A stretch of DNA of 64,000 nt from WHSW01 sp963749365. Lineage in GTDB: Bacteria > Actinomycetota > Thermoleophilia > Solirubrobacterales > 70-9. The stretch's first letter is position 1; every line of letters begins with the position of its first letter. Made by a program: the position numbers and the translations under genes. The stretch spans positions 248,001-312,000 of the forward strand of contig CAVVME010000003.1 of the NCBI GenBank assembly GCA_963749365.1. The letters run 5' to 3'. Positions 8,600 to 16,360 of this stretch are shown here, piece by piece. A model generated the notes under the pieces. The model saw nothing but the letters and a program-made list of their open reading frames with translations. It was not told the origin of the DNA and made no database searches.

Positions 8600-8737
8600 G
8601 CGAGCGGCACGACCGGCGCCGGGCGAGCGCGATCGGCGCAGACTTATTCACCGTCGCGCCCCGTGCCCCGACCCCTCGACGCGCGAAATGCAGCGACGCG
8701 GGTGCCGAGGCCGCGTCCGCGTCGAAGCTGTAAACGG

Positions 8738-8901
8738 TCACGCCGCCGCCTGTCGGAGCGCTTCCTGCACTCGCTCCCAAGGTCGATCGCTTCCTGCTCG
8801 TAGTCGAGGCGGCCACCCTGACCGGTTGCGACATAGCAACGCGGCTCCCCCGACTCGATCACAGCCCTGGCCTCGGCCGCCCGCTTGGCGAGCCCTAGCA
8901 T
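8738..8901 (-). pseudogene. Possible frameshifted small gene
   Basis: Reading the minus strand from ATG at 8901 gives MLGLAKRAAEARAVIESGEP, then CYVATGQGGRLDYEQEAIDLG. The frame must then shift by one base near 8777 to continue sensibly as SERVQEALRQAAA and stop at 8738. The composition looks protein-like before and after the shift, but I do not recognise the family. It might simply be a chance reading on the far side of the carbonic anhydrase upstream region. Confidence 0.3.
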
Positions 8902-8941
8902 GGTCGGGGAACAGCAATCCGCATCTTCAGAGGAGGCCAGG

Positions 8942-9433
8942 ATGAGCGCGATCGACGAGTTCCTCGAAAATAACGCGGCTTTCGCGGAGGCCTTCGACAA
9001 GGGCGACCTGCCGCTGCCGCCCGCCAGGAAGGTCGCGATCGTCGCCTGCATGGACGCGCGCCTCAACCCATATCCCATCCTCGGCCTGTCGATCGGGGAT
9101 GCGCACGTGATCCGCAACGCGGGCGGCGTGATCACCGACGATGAGATCCGCTCCCTGGCGATCTCCCAACATCTGCTCGGGACGGAGGAGATCATGCTCA
9201 TCCATCACACCGACTGCGGGATGCTCACCTTTAGCGACGCGGACTTCGCGCAGAAGCTCGAGGACCAGACCGGCCAGCGGCCCGAGTGGCCCGCGCGATC
9301 GTTCCCCGATCTCGAGGAGGACGTCCGCGAATCGATCCGGCTGATCAAGCAGAGCCCATTCATCGCGCGCAAGGACGAAGTACGGGGCTTTGTCTACGAC
9401 GTCAAGACCGGCCGGCTCGCTGAGGTCACCTGA
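8942..9433 (+). CDS. Beta-class carbonic anhydrase (Rv1284-like)
   Basis: A zinc enzyme that interconverts CO2 and bicarbonate in the cytoplasm. The 163-residue product carries the zinc ligands in CMDARL and HHTDCGM, plus the Asp-Arg pair of the active site, VIRNAGG and RSLAISQ. Length and motifs closely follow Mycobacterium tuberculosis Rv1284, the short form of the beta class. ATG at 8942 is chosen because GAGGAGG lies 6-7 nt upstream and the family begins near there (MSAIDEFLENNAAFAEAF). About 270 bases of non-coding sequence with a weak inverted repeat (9643-9658) follow before the next, convergent gene. Confidence 0.93.
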   Translation: MSAIDEFLENNAAFAEAFDKGDLPLPPARKVAIVACMDARLNPYPILGLSIGDAHVIRNAGGVITDDEIRSLAISQHLLGTEEIMLIHHTDCGMLTFSDADFAQKLEDQTGQRPEWPARSFPDLEEDVRESIRLIKQSPFIARKDEVRGFVYDVKTGRLAEVT

Positions 9434-9706
9434 GCCCCGTCTGGCGGCGTCGTTCCTCGTGCGGGCGAACCGTCTCGATCTTCAGGTCCGCCGTGAACTG
9501 TCGCGCACTGTGTCGCGCAGTCCAGCGGCGGAATCGCGAACCCGCATGAACATGCGGTGCCCTCACCGCTGAGGGAAAGCCTCCGCTAGCTGATGCTGTT
9601 AGTGCGACACGCCGTGAGGGGCAGCCGTTCTGGACATCTAAGAACTAACTACTTAGTTACTGCGTGGCCCAAAGTGCCGCTTCGCATGGGAAGCGGGTAC
9701 CGGCCT

Positions 9707-10363
9707 CTAGGGGGCCTGCTGCGGGCCTGCGGTTTGAGGGGCCTCGCTGGCGGCGGTCGGCGTCCTCATCATCCACACACCCAGCCATGCGACGGCAAGA
9801 CCGAGGGGGATGCCGGTGGGCGACAGCAACGCACGGAATCCTATGACGCCGCCGATCGCGATGGCGACACAGATGGCGGTCGGGAAGACGCGAGCCCGAT
9901 AGTTTGCGATCCCGAAGAGGAGCCAGCCCACGGCGAAGGACAGGTAGCTGGAAATGGCGCCGATCGCAAGAAGGGTCGAGGGGTCCTCGGCTTCGAGTAG
10001 GTCGGGCGCGTCGTCGGCGATCCACGAGGTGGCGAAGGTCTCGAACCACAGGTCGCCGCCAAGAAGCATGGTGCCAACGATCGCAGTGACGAAGGCGATC
10101 ACGCCAAGCCTGCCCGGCGCCTTGTGTAGCCCCCACCCGTACGCGCCGATCAGGGCAAGCATGAGCACACAAAAGCCAACGAGGTAGATGACATTGCCGG
10201 TCTGAAAGACCGGATCAGTCGCCGTGGCCACGTGATCGTCGGCATCGAACGGTAACCACAGAAGCTGCGCGACGACGATCAGCACACCGGCGGCGAGCGC
10301 CAGAGGCCCTGCGTGCCGCGAGAGCGGTGAATCCAACATGTCAGCCCTTTCGATGGAATGCAC
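9707..10363 (-). CDS. Six-helix integral membrane protein of unknown function
   Basis: A 218-residue hydrophobic protein with about six membrane spans: GPLALAAGVLIVVAQLLWL, NVIYLVGFCVLMLALIGA, LGVIAFVTAIVGTMLLGG, AIGAISSYLSFAVGWLLFG, TAICVAIAIGGVIGF and a final LGLAVAWLGVWMM. The acidic loop WIADDAPDLLEAEDP lies between helices 3 and 4. The C-terminal tail is short and polar. I do not recognise a named family. The start may be 10363 or the internal ATG at 10339. It is transcribed away from an NTF2-like gene, with an inverted repeat between them. Confidence 0.7.
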   Translation of the reverse strand: MHSIERADMLDSPLSRHAGPLALAAGVLIVVAQLLWLPFDADDHVATATDPVFQTGNVIYLVGFCVLMLALIGAYGWGLHKAPGRLGVIAFVTAIVGTMLLGGDLWFETFATSWIADDAPDLLEAEDPSTLLAIGAISSYLSFAVGWLLFGIANYRARVFPTAICVAIAIGGVIGFRALLSPTGIPLGLAVAWLGVWMMRTPTAASEAPQTAGPQQAP

Positions 10364-10398
10364 CGCACGTCGAGCGCGGGGCTACGACCTGGCCAACC

Positions 10399-10426
10399 CT
10401 ATTCGACTACTGCTGTAGACGAATAG
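10399..10426. promoter_or_regulatory. 12-bp inverted repeat between divergent genes
   Basis: CTATTCGACTAC and GTAGACGAATAG form a near-perfect dyad (one mismatch) around TGCT. It lies 35 bases before the membrane protein start on the minus strand and 75 bases before the NTF2-like gene on the plus strand. It could be an operator for either gene or a hairpin; no T-tract follows, so a terminator is less likely. Confidence 0.45.
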
Positions 10427-10485
10427 CGATACTCATGGGGGTCGTTCTGGCCGCCAAATAGCTCGCTAGGTCACGGCCAGACTGA

Positions 10486-10501
10486 GATACTGAGCCGGGC
10501 G
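10486..10501 (+). promoter_or_regulatory. Putative leaderless -10 element of the NTF2-like gene
   Basis: GATACT lies 10 nt before the ATG at 10502. The same block (GATACTg then a G/C run then GCGATGTCGCAGGAG) stands before the NTF2 genes at 20150 and 40698 and, in variant form, at 54466. Confidence 0.5.
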
Positions 10502-10903
10502 ATGTCGCAGGAGAACGTCGAGATCGTCAGACGCAGCTTCGATGCGATCGGCAGCAACGACGTGGACGCCCTGTTGAGCCTGTATGACCCGGCCGTGGAG
10601 TTCCTGCCCCTGACCGGCACCCAAGTGGAGTCCGGTGGCTACCGAGGCCATCAAGGAGTGCGCGACTACTTCGCCGAGGTCGGCGAAGTCTGGGACGAGC
10701 TGCGGCCGTATGCGGAGCGGATGCAGACCGTCGGCGACCTGGTGGTGGTCGTCGGCGGTTGCGCAGTTCGTGGAAGGGGCAGTGGCGTGGTGTCGGACTC
10801 TCCGCTCGCGTGGGTAATCAAGGTTCGCGACGGCAAGATCACAAGCCATCGGGGATTCCGAACCGCCGACGAGGCCCTCGAAGCCGCCGGGCTGTCGGAG
10901 TAG
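10502..10903 (+). CDS. NTF2/SnoaL-like protein (MSQENVE family)
   Basis: A 133-residue protein with the cone-shaped alpha+beta NTF2 fold: helix MSQENVEIVRRSFDAIGSND, strand DPAVEFLPL, YRGHQGVRDYFAEVGEVWDE, the strands VVVVGGCAVRGRGSG, and a C-terminal EALEAAGLSE. Family members include polyketide cyclases, dehydratases and many proteins without known activity; no catalytic set can be assigned here. The last 30 bases (GCCCTCGAAGCCGCCGGG...) are identical to the ends of the genes at 15152, 40181 and 40698. A broken copy starts three bases after its stop. Confidence 0.85.
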   Translation: MSQENVEIVRRSFDAIGSNDVDALLSLYDPAVEFLPLTGTQVESGGYRGHQGVRDYFAEVGEVWDELRPYAERMQTVGDLVVVVGGCAVRGRGSGVVSDSPLAWVIKVRDGKITSHRGFRTADEALEAAGLSE

Positions 10904-10906
10904 GCG

Positions 10907-11002
10907 ATGTCGCAGGAGAACGTCGAGGACGTCCGCCGGTCCTTGACTTTGATCGCCGCGACCGGGCCCGGCGGTCCCGGTGAGCTCACGGTCGAGATGT
11001 AG
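10907..11002 (+). pseudogene. N-terminal remnant of an NTF2/SnoaL-like gene
   Basis: Three bases after the stop of the preceding gene the reading resumes as MSQENVEDVRRSLTL, then loses similarity and stops after 31 residues. The join TAGGCGATGTCGCAGG is the same as at 39718 and 40175, so tandem copies once stood here. The lost body was replaced by sequence leading into the acetyltransferase gene. Confidence 0.7.
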
Positions 11003-11005
11003 CCT
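11000..11005 (+). promoter_or_regulatory. Putative leaderless -10 element of the acetyltransferase gene
   Basis: TAGCCT ends 6 nt before the ATG at 11012 and there is no Shine-Dalgarno-like sequence between them. Confidence 0.35.
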
Positions 11006-11011
11006 CGCCTT

Positions 11012-11533
11012 ATGCCGCCCGGCGACCTCGGTCTGGCGCTGCGAGAAGCGACCGCAAAGGATGAATCGTTCCTTCGAGCGATGGGGTGGTTCGCGTCCCA
11101 CTGGCGTGACGCGAGCTCACCACCCGAACAGATTAGGCTTCCCCCGGAGCTTTCCAAGTACGTCGACAGCTTCGGACGGCTCGGCGATCGCGGGTTCATT
11201 GCCATCTGGCAAGGCTCGCCCGTAGGGGCCGCCTGGTACAGGCTCTTCGAGGCGCCGCATGGCGGCTATGGATACGTTGGCGACGATGTGGCTGAGCTGT
11301 CGATTGCGGTGTCGCCGGGCCACCGCCGTCGGGGCATCGCCGGACGGCTGCTGGAGCGATTGCTGCTTGAGGCCGACACCGACTGTCGCTCGCTGAGCCT
11401 CAGCGTCGAGCCGGATAATCCGGCAGTGCGCCTGTACGAGCGATCGGGATTCACCAAGGTTGGAGAAATCGGCGGTTCGTCGACGATGATCCGATCGAGT
11501 CGGGCGAGACAGGTCGACACCTCAAGAGGGTGA
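11012..11533 (+). CDS. GNAT-family N-acetyltransferase
   Basis: A 173-residue acetyl-CoA-dependent transferase. The acetyl-CoA pyrophosphate-binding motif A is clear: ELSIAVSPGHRRRGIAGRLL (residues about 91-110), with Q/RxxGxG/A form RRRGIA. Motif B follows as LSLSVEPDNPAVRLYERSGF, where the tyrosine usually helps protonate the thiolate. The N-terminal part contains a tryptophan-rich region (AMGWFASHW). The substrate cannot be told from sequence. The gene stands alone between a truncated NTF2 copy and a broken WD40 gene. Confidence 0.85.
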   Translation: MPPGDLGLALREATAKDESFLRAMGWFASHWRDASSPPEQIRLPPELSKYVDSFGRLGDRGFIAIWQGSPVGAAWYRLFEAPHGGYGYVGDDVAELSIAVSPGHRRRGIAGRLLERLLLEADTDCRSLSLSVEPDNPAVRLYERSGFTKVGEIGGSSTMIRSSRARQVDTSRG

Positions 11534-11767
11534 GCCAGCGTCCAGCACCGGACGCCAAGAAGTAACTCGGAATCAGCTCGGTCTCTGGCCTCGGGTCTCG
11601 CCTTTCGTCTACGGGCACTGCTTGTCTGAGCCCTCATCCCGGGCCTCCTGGTCGTCGTGGCCTCGGACCTGGGTGAGGCTCGGGGCCGGTTGACGGCGTG
11701 AAGGCTCCAACACGGCGGTACACACCCGGTACACACGCGGCATGCGAGCGCAGCGCGCTCGAGATCG

Positions 11768-12330
11768 TCAGCCCGAGTGGCAGACCGAGACGTAGTCCTG
11801 CTCGGGGACGAGCTCTTCCCACTGCTCCGGCGTCAGGTCGCCGGCGACGGTGCACGCGTGCTTCACCCAGACCTCGGGATCGACCTCCCAGCGGATCGCC
11901 TGCCCAGAGTCGGAGACCGCGAACAGGCGGTCGCCATCGGGTCTGAACCGTGCCGCCACCCAGCTGTTCGGCACGCCCGGAAGCGGCGAGCCGTTCGGCT
12001 GCAGCGACTCGATGTCCCAGAGCCCGACCGTGCCGTCGCGGTGCGAGGAGGCCAGGGTGCGGCCGTCCGGGGAGAACGCCAGCCCCAGAGTCTGCCCGCC
12101 GCCAGGGGTCAGCGGCTGCCCCACCCGATGCCAGCCGTCGGTCGCCCAAACGAAAATGCTGCCGTCGACCTGGCCACCGACGAGCAGGCGACCGTCGGGC
12201 GAGAAAGCGCCCGAGCGGACCTGGCCCTCGGAGGCAGCCTGGCAAGTCGTTCGCCGCTGCGGGGGTCGCGAACGTCGACGCCGGCCGGCTCCCGATCCAG
12301 GTGACCCGAGAGCTCCGATCCGGCTACGGT
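11768..12330 (-). pseudogene. Remnant of a WD40-repeat protein (C-terminal end)
   Basis: On the minus strand the reading AGVDVRDPRSGERLA (about 12300-12255) shifts frame near 12250 and continues as EGQVRSGAFSPDGRLLVGG, FVWATDGWHRVGQPLTPG, then LGLAFSPDGRTLASSHRDG, LWDIESL and the terminal VAGDLTPEQWEELVPEQDY. These are WD40 blades followed by the short helix that usually closes the propellers of large nSTAND/AAA ATPase-WD40 or kinase-WD40 proteins of actinobacteria. The ATPase or kinase part and most blades are absent. The piece is therefore a truncated and frameshifted relic. Confidence 0.65.
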
Positions 12331-12419
12331 CCGAAGGCGGCCTGGACGACCTCGGTGCTGAGTACGAGCTGCGCTAGGGGCTGATCGGAGACGACGGGTC
12401 GGTCAGCTCGCGTGCGGCG

Positions 12420-12425
12420 TATAGT
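12420..12425 (+). promoter_or_regulatory. Putative leaderless -10 element
   Basis: TATAGT ends 9 nt before the ATG at 12435, with only CGCCCCAGG between, so the transcript would start at or very near the start codon. Confidence 0.45.
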
Positions 12426-12434
12426 CGCCCCAGG

Positions 12435-13106
12435 ATGTTTCGAGGGACGGATCGGCGTCGAGGCGTTCGGCTCGCGGCGGTGCTCGTGATTGTGGCTGCG
12501 GCGCTCGGGATCCCGGCCACGGCGCAGGCCTGGACTGCGGGCACCGACGACGTCGGCGCCCTGGTGGTGCAGAACAACGTCCCCGCCGACGGCGACCTCT
12601 TCCGCATCGGGTTCATCGGCGGCGACTACGAGATCGGGGGGATCACCGAGAATGCTCACGTGTTCGGCAACTGCGCCGTGACCAGCGAACCCAACGTCGT
12701 CCACTGCTCGCCGACTGGCATCACGCACGTCGCCATCACCGGCTCCGGCGAGTCCGGCGACCACGACTCGTTCCTCCTCGACCACGCGTGGGACCTAACC
12801 TCGGCCCGGCTCCCAGACGGCGTCACCACCACGATCCACCTCTCGAGGGGCGCCGATGGGGTGGTTGGAAGCCACAACCGCGACGTGATCTTCGGCGGCG
12901 CCGCCAGCGACTTTCTCCAGGGCGCAGGCGGCCACGACAAGCTCGTCGGCCAGAGCGGCAAGGACGAGCTGTTCGGCGCCGCGGGGCAGGACCTTCTTCT
13001 TGCGCAGGACGGAATGGGGGACGGCACGATCGACTGCGGTCCGGGGCTCGATCACCCGGCCCTGTTCGATGTGGGACTCGATCCGGCGCCGGTCGACTGC
13101 GGCTAG
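12435..13106 (+). CDS. Secreted RTX-like calcium-binding repeat protein
   Basis: A 223-residue exported protein with a signal peptide (RLAAVLVIVAAALGIPATAQA). The first mature half (residues 34-140) is a beta-rich domain I do not recognise. Residues about 150-190 carry RTX-type nonapeptides: GGAASDFLQGAGGHDKLVGQ, SGKDELFGAAGQDLLLAQ, matching GGxGxDxLxG, which bind calcium as a parallel beta-roll. The C-terminus DGTIDCGPG...VDCG may form a disulfide. Only about four repeats are present, fewer than in RTX toxins, so a structural or adhesive extracellular role is more likely than toxicity. Confidence 0.75.
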   Translation: MFRGTDRRRGVRLAAVLVIVAAALGIPATAQAWTAGTDDVGALVVQNNVPADGDLFRIGFIGGDYEIGGITENAHVFGNCAVTSEPNVVHCSPTGITHVAITGSGESGDHDSFLLDHAWDLTSARLPDGVTTTIHLSRGADGVVGSHNRDVIFGGAASDFLQGAGGHDKLVGQSGKDELFGAAGQDLLLAQDGMGDGTIDCGPGLDHPALFDVGLDPAPVDCG

Positions 13107-13205
13107 CGCCAACCGGGGCCGGCCCTAGTCTCGCCGGCATCGATCTAGGCGGAGTGCCTCAGCGCCACGTCGCGGGGGGCGGCCAACGCTCGCGCGTGAG
13201 GTCCG

Positions 13206-14420
13206 TTACCCGCTAGCCCCGTGCTGGACGAACCGGATGCACTGCCCCTGACTCTTGAAGCCGAAGTCGCGCCAGCCGCCGTTCTTGCAGTCTTCCTTGC
13301 TGGTCGGCAGGCGCTTCGCAGGGCTCACCGCCACCCCGGACGCGACATCGCCGGCCGGGACGGTGGCGGGGCTCTTGGGCGCGAGAGCACCGCCGGCGCC
13401 GACGTCGTACTGGGAGACGTCGTCACTGCATTGGTTGGCGGTGTAAACGCTGCCGCCCTCCGGGCTCACCGCAACCCCGACCGGCTTGTCGCCGGCGGGG
13501 ACGGTGGCCGGGCTCTTGGGCGCAAGAGCGCCGCCGGCGCCGACGTCGTACTGGGAGACGAAGTCGCCGCCCTGGCAGAAGCCCGTGATGACGCCGGGCG
13601 CGTAGACGCTTCCTCCGTCCGGGCTCACCGCCACCGCGCCGGCCCCGGGACTGGCGAGGACTATGGGCGGGCTCTTGGGTGAGAGCGCCCCGCCCGCGCC
13701 AACGTCGAACTGGCCGATGAAATTGATGAAGGGGAGGCCCACGTAGACGCTGGTGCCGTCTGGGCTGACCGCGACCCCCGCCGGGACAGTGCCGATGATC
13801 ACCGTGGGCGGGCTCTTGGGCGAGAGCGCCCCGCCCGCGCCGACGTCGTACTGGGAGACGTCCCGGCTGAAGTTGGTGACGTACACGCTTCCTCCATCGG
13901 GGCTCACGGCCACCCCGAACGGGCCGGTGCCAGCGGCGACGGCGGGCGGGCTCTTTGGCGAGAGCGCCCCGCCGGCGCCGACGTCGTACAGGGACACGTC
14001 GCGGCTGATTGTGTTGGCGACGTAGACGCTCTGGCCGTCCGGGCTCACCGCCAGGCCGCGCGGGAAGTCGCCGGCGGGGACGGTGGCCGGGCTCTTGGGC
14101 GAGAGCGCCCCGCCCGCGCCGACGTCGTACTGGGAGACGCTGTCGCTGCCGCTGTTGGCGACGTAGACGCTCCCCCCGTCTGGGCTCACGGCGACCGCGA
14201 ACGGGCTGGTGCCGGCAACGACGGTGGGCGGCGACAACGGTGCGAGCAGGCCGCCCGCGCCGACGTCGTACTGGGAGACGCTCCCGCTGCCCTCGTTGGT
14301 GACGTAGGCGAACGGCGCGGCCTGGGCCGATGTTGCGGTGGCGAGGAGCGCGCCAGCAATCGCGACGCCAAGCCATCGGCGCCTGCGCCGGATGCGGACC
14401 CATGAGCCCAGCCTTCTCAT
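13206..14420 (-). CDS. Secreted YVTN-type beta-propeller with a GGWRDFGF-QGQC tail
   Basis: A 404-residue exported protein. After a basic N-terminus and signal peptide (WLGVAIAGALLATATSAQAA) it has seven or more repeats of about 45 residues: FAVAVSPDGGSVYVANSGSD, SVSQYDVGAGGALSPKSPAT. This is the YVTN/lactonase-like propeller found in surface proteins of archaea and bacteria. The tail SKEDCKNGGWRDFGFKSQGQ, then CIRFV, is an apparently separate two-cysteine motif also present at the end of the next gene. The repeats are strongly conserved at DNA level. Role probably extracellular binding; no enzyme motif seen. Confidence 0.8.
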   Translation of the reverse strand: MRRLGSWVRIRRRRRWLGVAIAGALLATATSAQAAPFAYVTNEGSGSVSQYDVGAGGLLAPLSPPTVVAGTSPFAVAVSPDGGSVYVANSGSDSVSQYDVGAGGALSPKSPATVPAGDFPRGLAVSPDGQSVYVANTISRDVSLYDVGAGGALSPKSPPAVAAGTGPFGVAVSPDGGSVYVTNFSRDVSQYDVGAGGALSPKSPPTVIIGTVPAGVAVSPDGTSVYVGLPFINFIGQFDVGAGGALSPKSPPIVLASPGAGAVAVSPDGGSVYAPGVITGFCQGGDFVSQYDVGAGGALAPKSPATVPAGDKPVGVAVSPEGGSVYTANQCSDDVSQYDVGAGGALAPKSPATVPAGDVASGVAVSPAKRLPTSKEDCKNGGWRDFGFKSQGQCIRFVQHGASG

Positions 14421-14442
14421 TGGCAGTCCAGGCGGCTGCTGC

Positions 14443-15009
14443 CTACGGCTCTTGGTTGACGAACTTGCTGCACTGCCCCTGATTCTTGAAGCCGAAGTCG
14501 CGCCAGCCGCCCTTCTCGCACTGGTCCTTGGAGGTCGGGGAGGGAGGTTGGGCGTCGACGACGGTGATGTTGCCGTCGTTGATCACCGTCTCAGTGTGCG
14601 GCTGCTCAGAGCAGACCTCGGGAATGCTCTCGGTGATCACCACGCCGATGGAGTCCGGCGGTGGGAAGCCAACGTCGCCCCCATCGGTGACGTAGATCAA
14701 TGCCCCGGTCCCAGGTGGCTCTACCGCGATGAGCTCGACTCCCACGATCGCACGGTTGCCCTCCACCTCGAGGCAGGTAACCGGGTTGACGTCACCAAAG
14801 ACATCGATCGCAACGTTGCCGGCTGGATCCTCACCCGCGGGTCCACTTGAAGCTTCGAAGGTGAAGTCGACCACGAAGGAGGGCGGTACCGCAAGGATCT
14901 CGGCCGTCCCGGTAACGGAGTCGCGGGTTGGCGCTTGCGCCGCCGCGGAGGGGACTGAAAAGGCCATCGCGATTACAAGGCACGCAAGGGAGAGCAGGGG
15001 CCTTCTCAT
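14443..15009 (-). CDS. Secreted protein with a Cys-containing beta domain and a GGWRDFGF-QGQC tail
   Basis: About 188 residues. ATG at 15009 is preferred over 15018 because a -10-like TAGGGT ends 7 nt before it. The signal peptide is MRRPLLSLACLVIAMAFSVP, then SAAAQ. Residues about 35-125 (FVVDFTFEASSGPAGEDPAG, VTCLEVEGNRAIVGVELIA) match in layout the domain after the propeller of the 5925-7727 protein. The last 30 residues (SKDQCEKGGWRDFGFKNQGQ, then CSKFV) match the tail of the neighbouring YVTN protein. It thus combines two modules seen separately nearby. The function is unknown. Confidence 0.7.
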   Translation of the reverse strand: MRRPLLSLACLVIAMAFSVPSAAAQAPTRDSVTGTAEILAVPPSFVVDFTFEASSGPAGEDPAGNVAIDVFGDVNPVTCLEVEGNRAIVGVELIAVEPPGTGALIYVTDGGDVGFPPPDSIGVVITESIPEVCSEQPHTETVINDGNITVVDAQPPSPTSKDQCEKGGWRDFGFKNQGQCSKFVNQEP

Positions 15010-15151
15010 CGAGTCCACCCTATCCCAGTGCGCGAGAAAGACAACTCCCTCAGACGAGAGGCTCTAAGGAGACCTCGAAGGGGCGGCGGACCTGATCGCG
15101 GATGAGGCGACGCTCCCCAACGCCGGTGGACTCGGCATCGCGGACTGCCGC

Positions 15152-15520
15152 CTACTCCGACAGCCCGGCGGCTTCGAGGGCCTCGGCCGATCGACTGAAC
15201 CAGGCGCAACGCACGACCTTTCCGTCGCGGACGGTCCAAAGGGCGGACTCGCGGCCCTCGATCTCGAGACCACTGCCTCGCCCGCGGGCCCGGTAGCGCA
15301 CCACGACCGCCACCCGACCCCCCGATTCTCTGAACTGCTCCGGCTCGGCTTGCCACATCTCCCATCCCTGGAGCGTCCTTTCAACGGCCGCGGCGAATTC
15401 AGCGGCACCACGCCGAGTTCCGGGTTCCACGGCATCGGCAGGGTTGACGTACTCAAGGGACGTCAAACGAACCATCGGGGCTCTCGCTTCGGCACGGGGA
15501 GCAGCGTCCGAGGCGGCCAT
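15152..15520 (-). pseudogene. N-terminally truncated NTF2/SnoaL-like gene
   Basis: The frame from ATG at 15520 gives 122 residues, but the first 23 (MAASDAAPRAEARAPMVRLT) do not look like the family. True similarity begins at LEYVNPADAVEPGTRRGAAE and runs through QGWEMWQAEPEQFRESGGRV, RYRARGRGSGLEIEGRESAL to EALEAAGLSE. The usual MSQENVE helix and about 20 further residues are missing. The last 30 bases are identical to other family members in the window. It may be transcribed, but a full NTF2 cone cannot form without the first helix, so I treat it as a broken copy. Confidence 0.55.
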
Positions 15521-15523
15521 GGC

Positions 15524-16261
15524 TCAGCGGTTGTGGTTGACGACCTCGACGTTGTGCCCGTCGGGGTCAAGGACGAACGCGCCGTAGTAGCCCGGGTGGT
15601 AGACGGCGCGCTCGCCGGGTCCGCCGTGGTCCTCGTAGCCCGCGGCGACCGCGGCGGCGTGAAACGCCCGCACGGTCGCGTCGTCCTGCGCCGGGAACGC
15701 GATGTGAACGTGCTCCGTGAGCGGCCGCTCGTCGTCGATCAGCGAGAAGCTGAACTTCTCGCCGAGCACCTGGACGTGGTCGGGCTCGTCCACGCCGATC
15801 CGCAGCCCGGCGTGCGGGGCGATCGTCGTGTAGAAGCGCTTGGACGCGGCGGGGTCGCGGACGCGGATCCAGAGGTGGTCGACGCGGCCGTCGGGCACGG
15901 GGTCCTCGCGCTCCGTGTGCACCGCCTCCGCGCTGTTGCCGTCCGGGTCGAGCAGGAAGCCCCCGTAGTAGTCCGGGCCGTAGGCCGTGCGCACGCCGGG
16001 CGCGCCTTCGTCGCGGTAGCCCGCGTCGATCCCCGCCTGCCAGAAGGCGTCCACGGCCTCTCGGGACGGCGCTCGGAAGCCGACGTGCAGGCCGCGGGTC
16101 ACGGGGTGCTCGCGGTCCGTCGGCCCGATGTCCCAGTCGTCCCACTCGACGAGCTCGGCGTCCGCGTGACTCGGCTCGGCGCCCAGCACGGAGAGGACGG
16201 TGCGATAGAAGCGCTCGGACGCGGCGAGGTCCGCGACGGCGATTCCGACGTGGTCAAACAC
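15524..16261 (-). CDS. Two-domain VOC (glyoxalase/dioxygenase-like) protein
   Basis: A 245-residue protein of two vicinal-oxygen-chelate halves: residues 1-120 (FDHVGIAVADLAASERFYRT ... YYGGFLLDPDGNSAEAVH) and 125-245 (VDHLWIRVRDPAASKRFYTT ... YYGAFVLDPDGHNVEVVNHN). Each half has the paired beta-alpha-beta-beta-beta units. The histidine at the start of each half (DHVG, DHLW) and the glutamate near each end are the usual metal-ligand positions. The reaction (lyase, dioxygenase, resistance protein) cannot be chosen by sequence. GTG at 16261 is the family start. It is divergent from the ArsR/SRPBCC pair and shares its 99-bp control region. Confidence 0.85.
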   Translation of the reverse strand: MFDHVGIAVADLAASERFYRTVLSVLGAEPSHADAELVEWDDWDIGPTDREHPVTRGLHVGFRAPSREAVDAFWQAGIDAGYRDEGAPGVRTAYGPDYYGGFLLDPDGNSAEAVHTEREDPVPDGRVDHLWIRVRDPAASKRFYTTIAPHAGLRIGVDEPDHVQVLGEKFSFSLIDDERPLTEHVHIAFPAQDDATVRAFHAAAVAAGYEDHGGPGERAVYHPGYYGAFVLDPDGHNVEVVNHNR

Positions 16262-16324
16262 CCGCCGAGGCTACCGTTGCGGGCATGCTCGAATCGAGCA
16301 GCCGCAGGTGCGCGTCCGTGGGGT

Positions 16325-16352
16325 TTGACATATTCCGATATAGGTATATACT
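16325..16352 (+). promoter_or_regulatory. Sigma70-type promoter with overlapping dyad before arsR
   Basis: TTGACA (16325-16330), a 16-bp spacer and TATACT (16347-16352) form a near-consensus promoter, unusually AT-rich for this genome. A dyad, ATATTCC-GATATA-GGTATAT (16330-16349), fills the spacer and is a natural operator for the ArsR repressor encoded 9 bases downstream. The ATG lies 8 nt after the -10, so the mRNA is probably leaderless. Confidence 0.75.
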
Positions 16353-16360
16353 GCCCCCCG

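Noticed and set aside
9643..9658. AACTAA-CTAC-TTAGTT inverted repeat as a terminator
   Set aside because: A six-pair AT-rich stem without a T-tract is too weak to call; the location between convergent genes is suggestive only.
13300..14330. Second regularly repeated DNA block
   Set aside because: These are the coding repeats of the YVTN propeller, not a CRISPR array.
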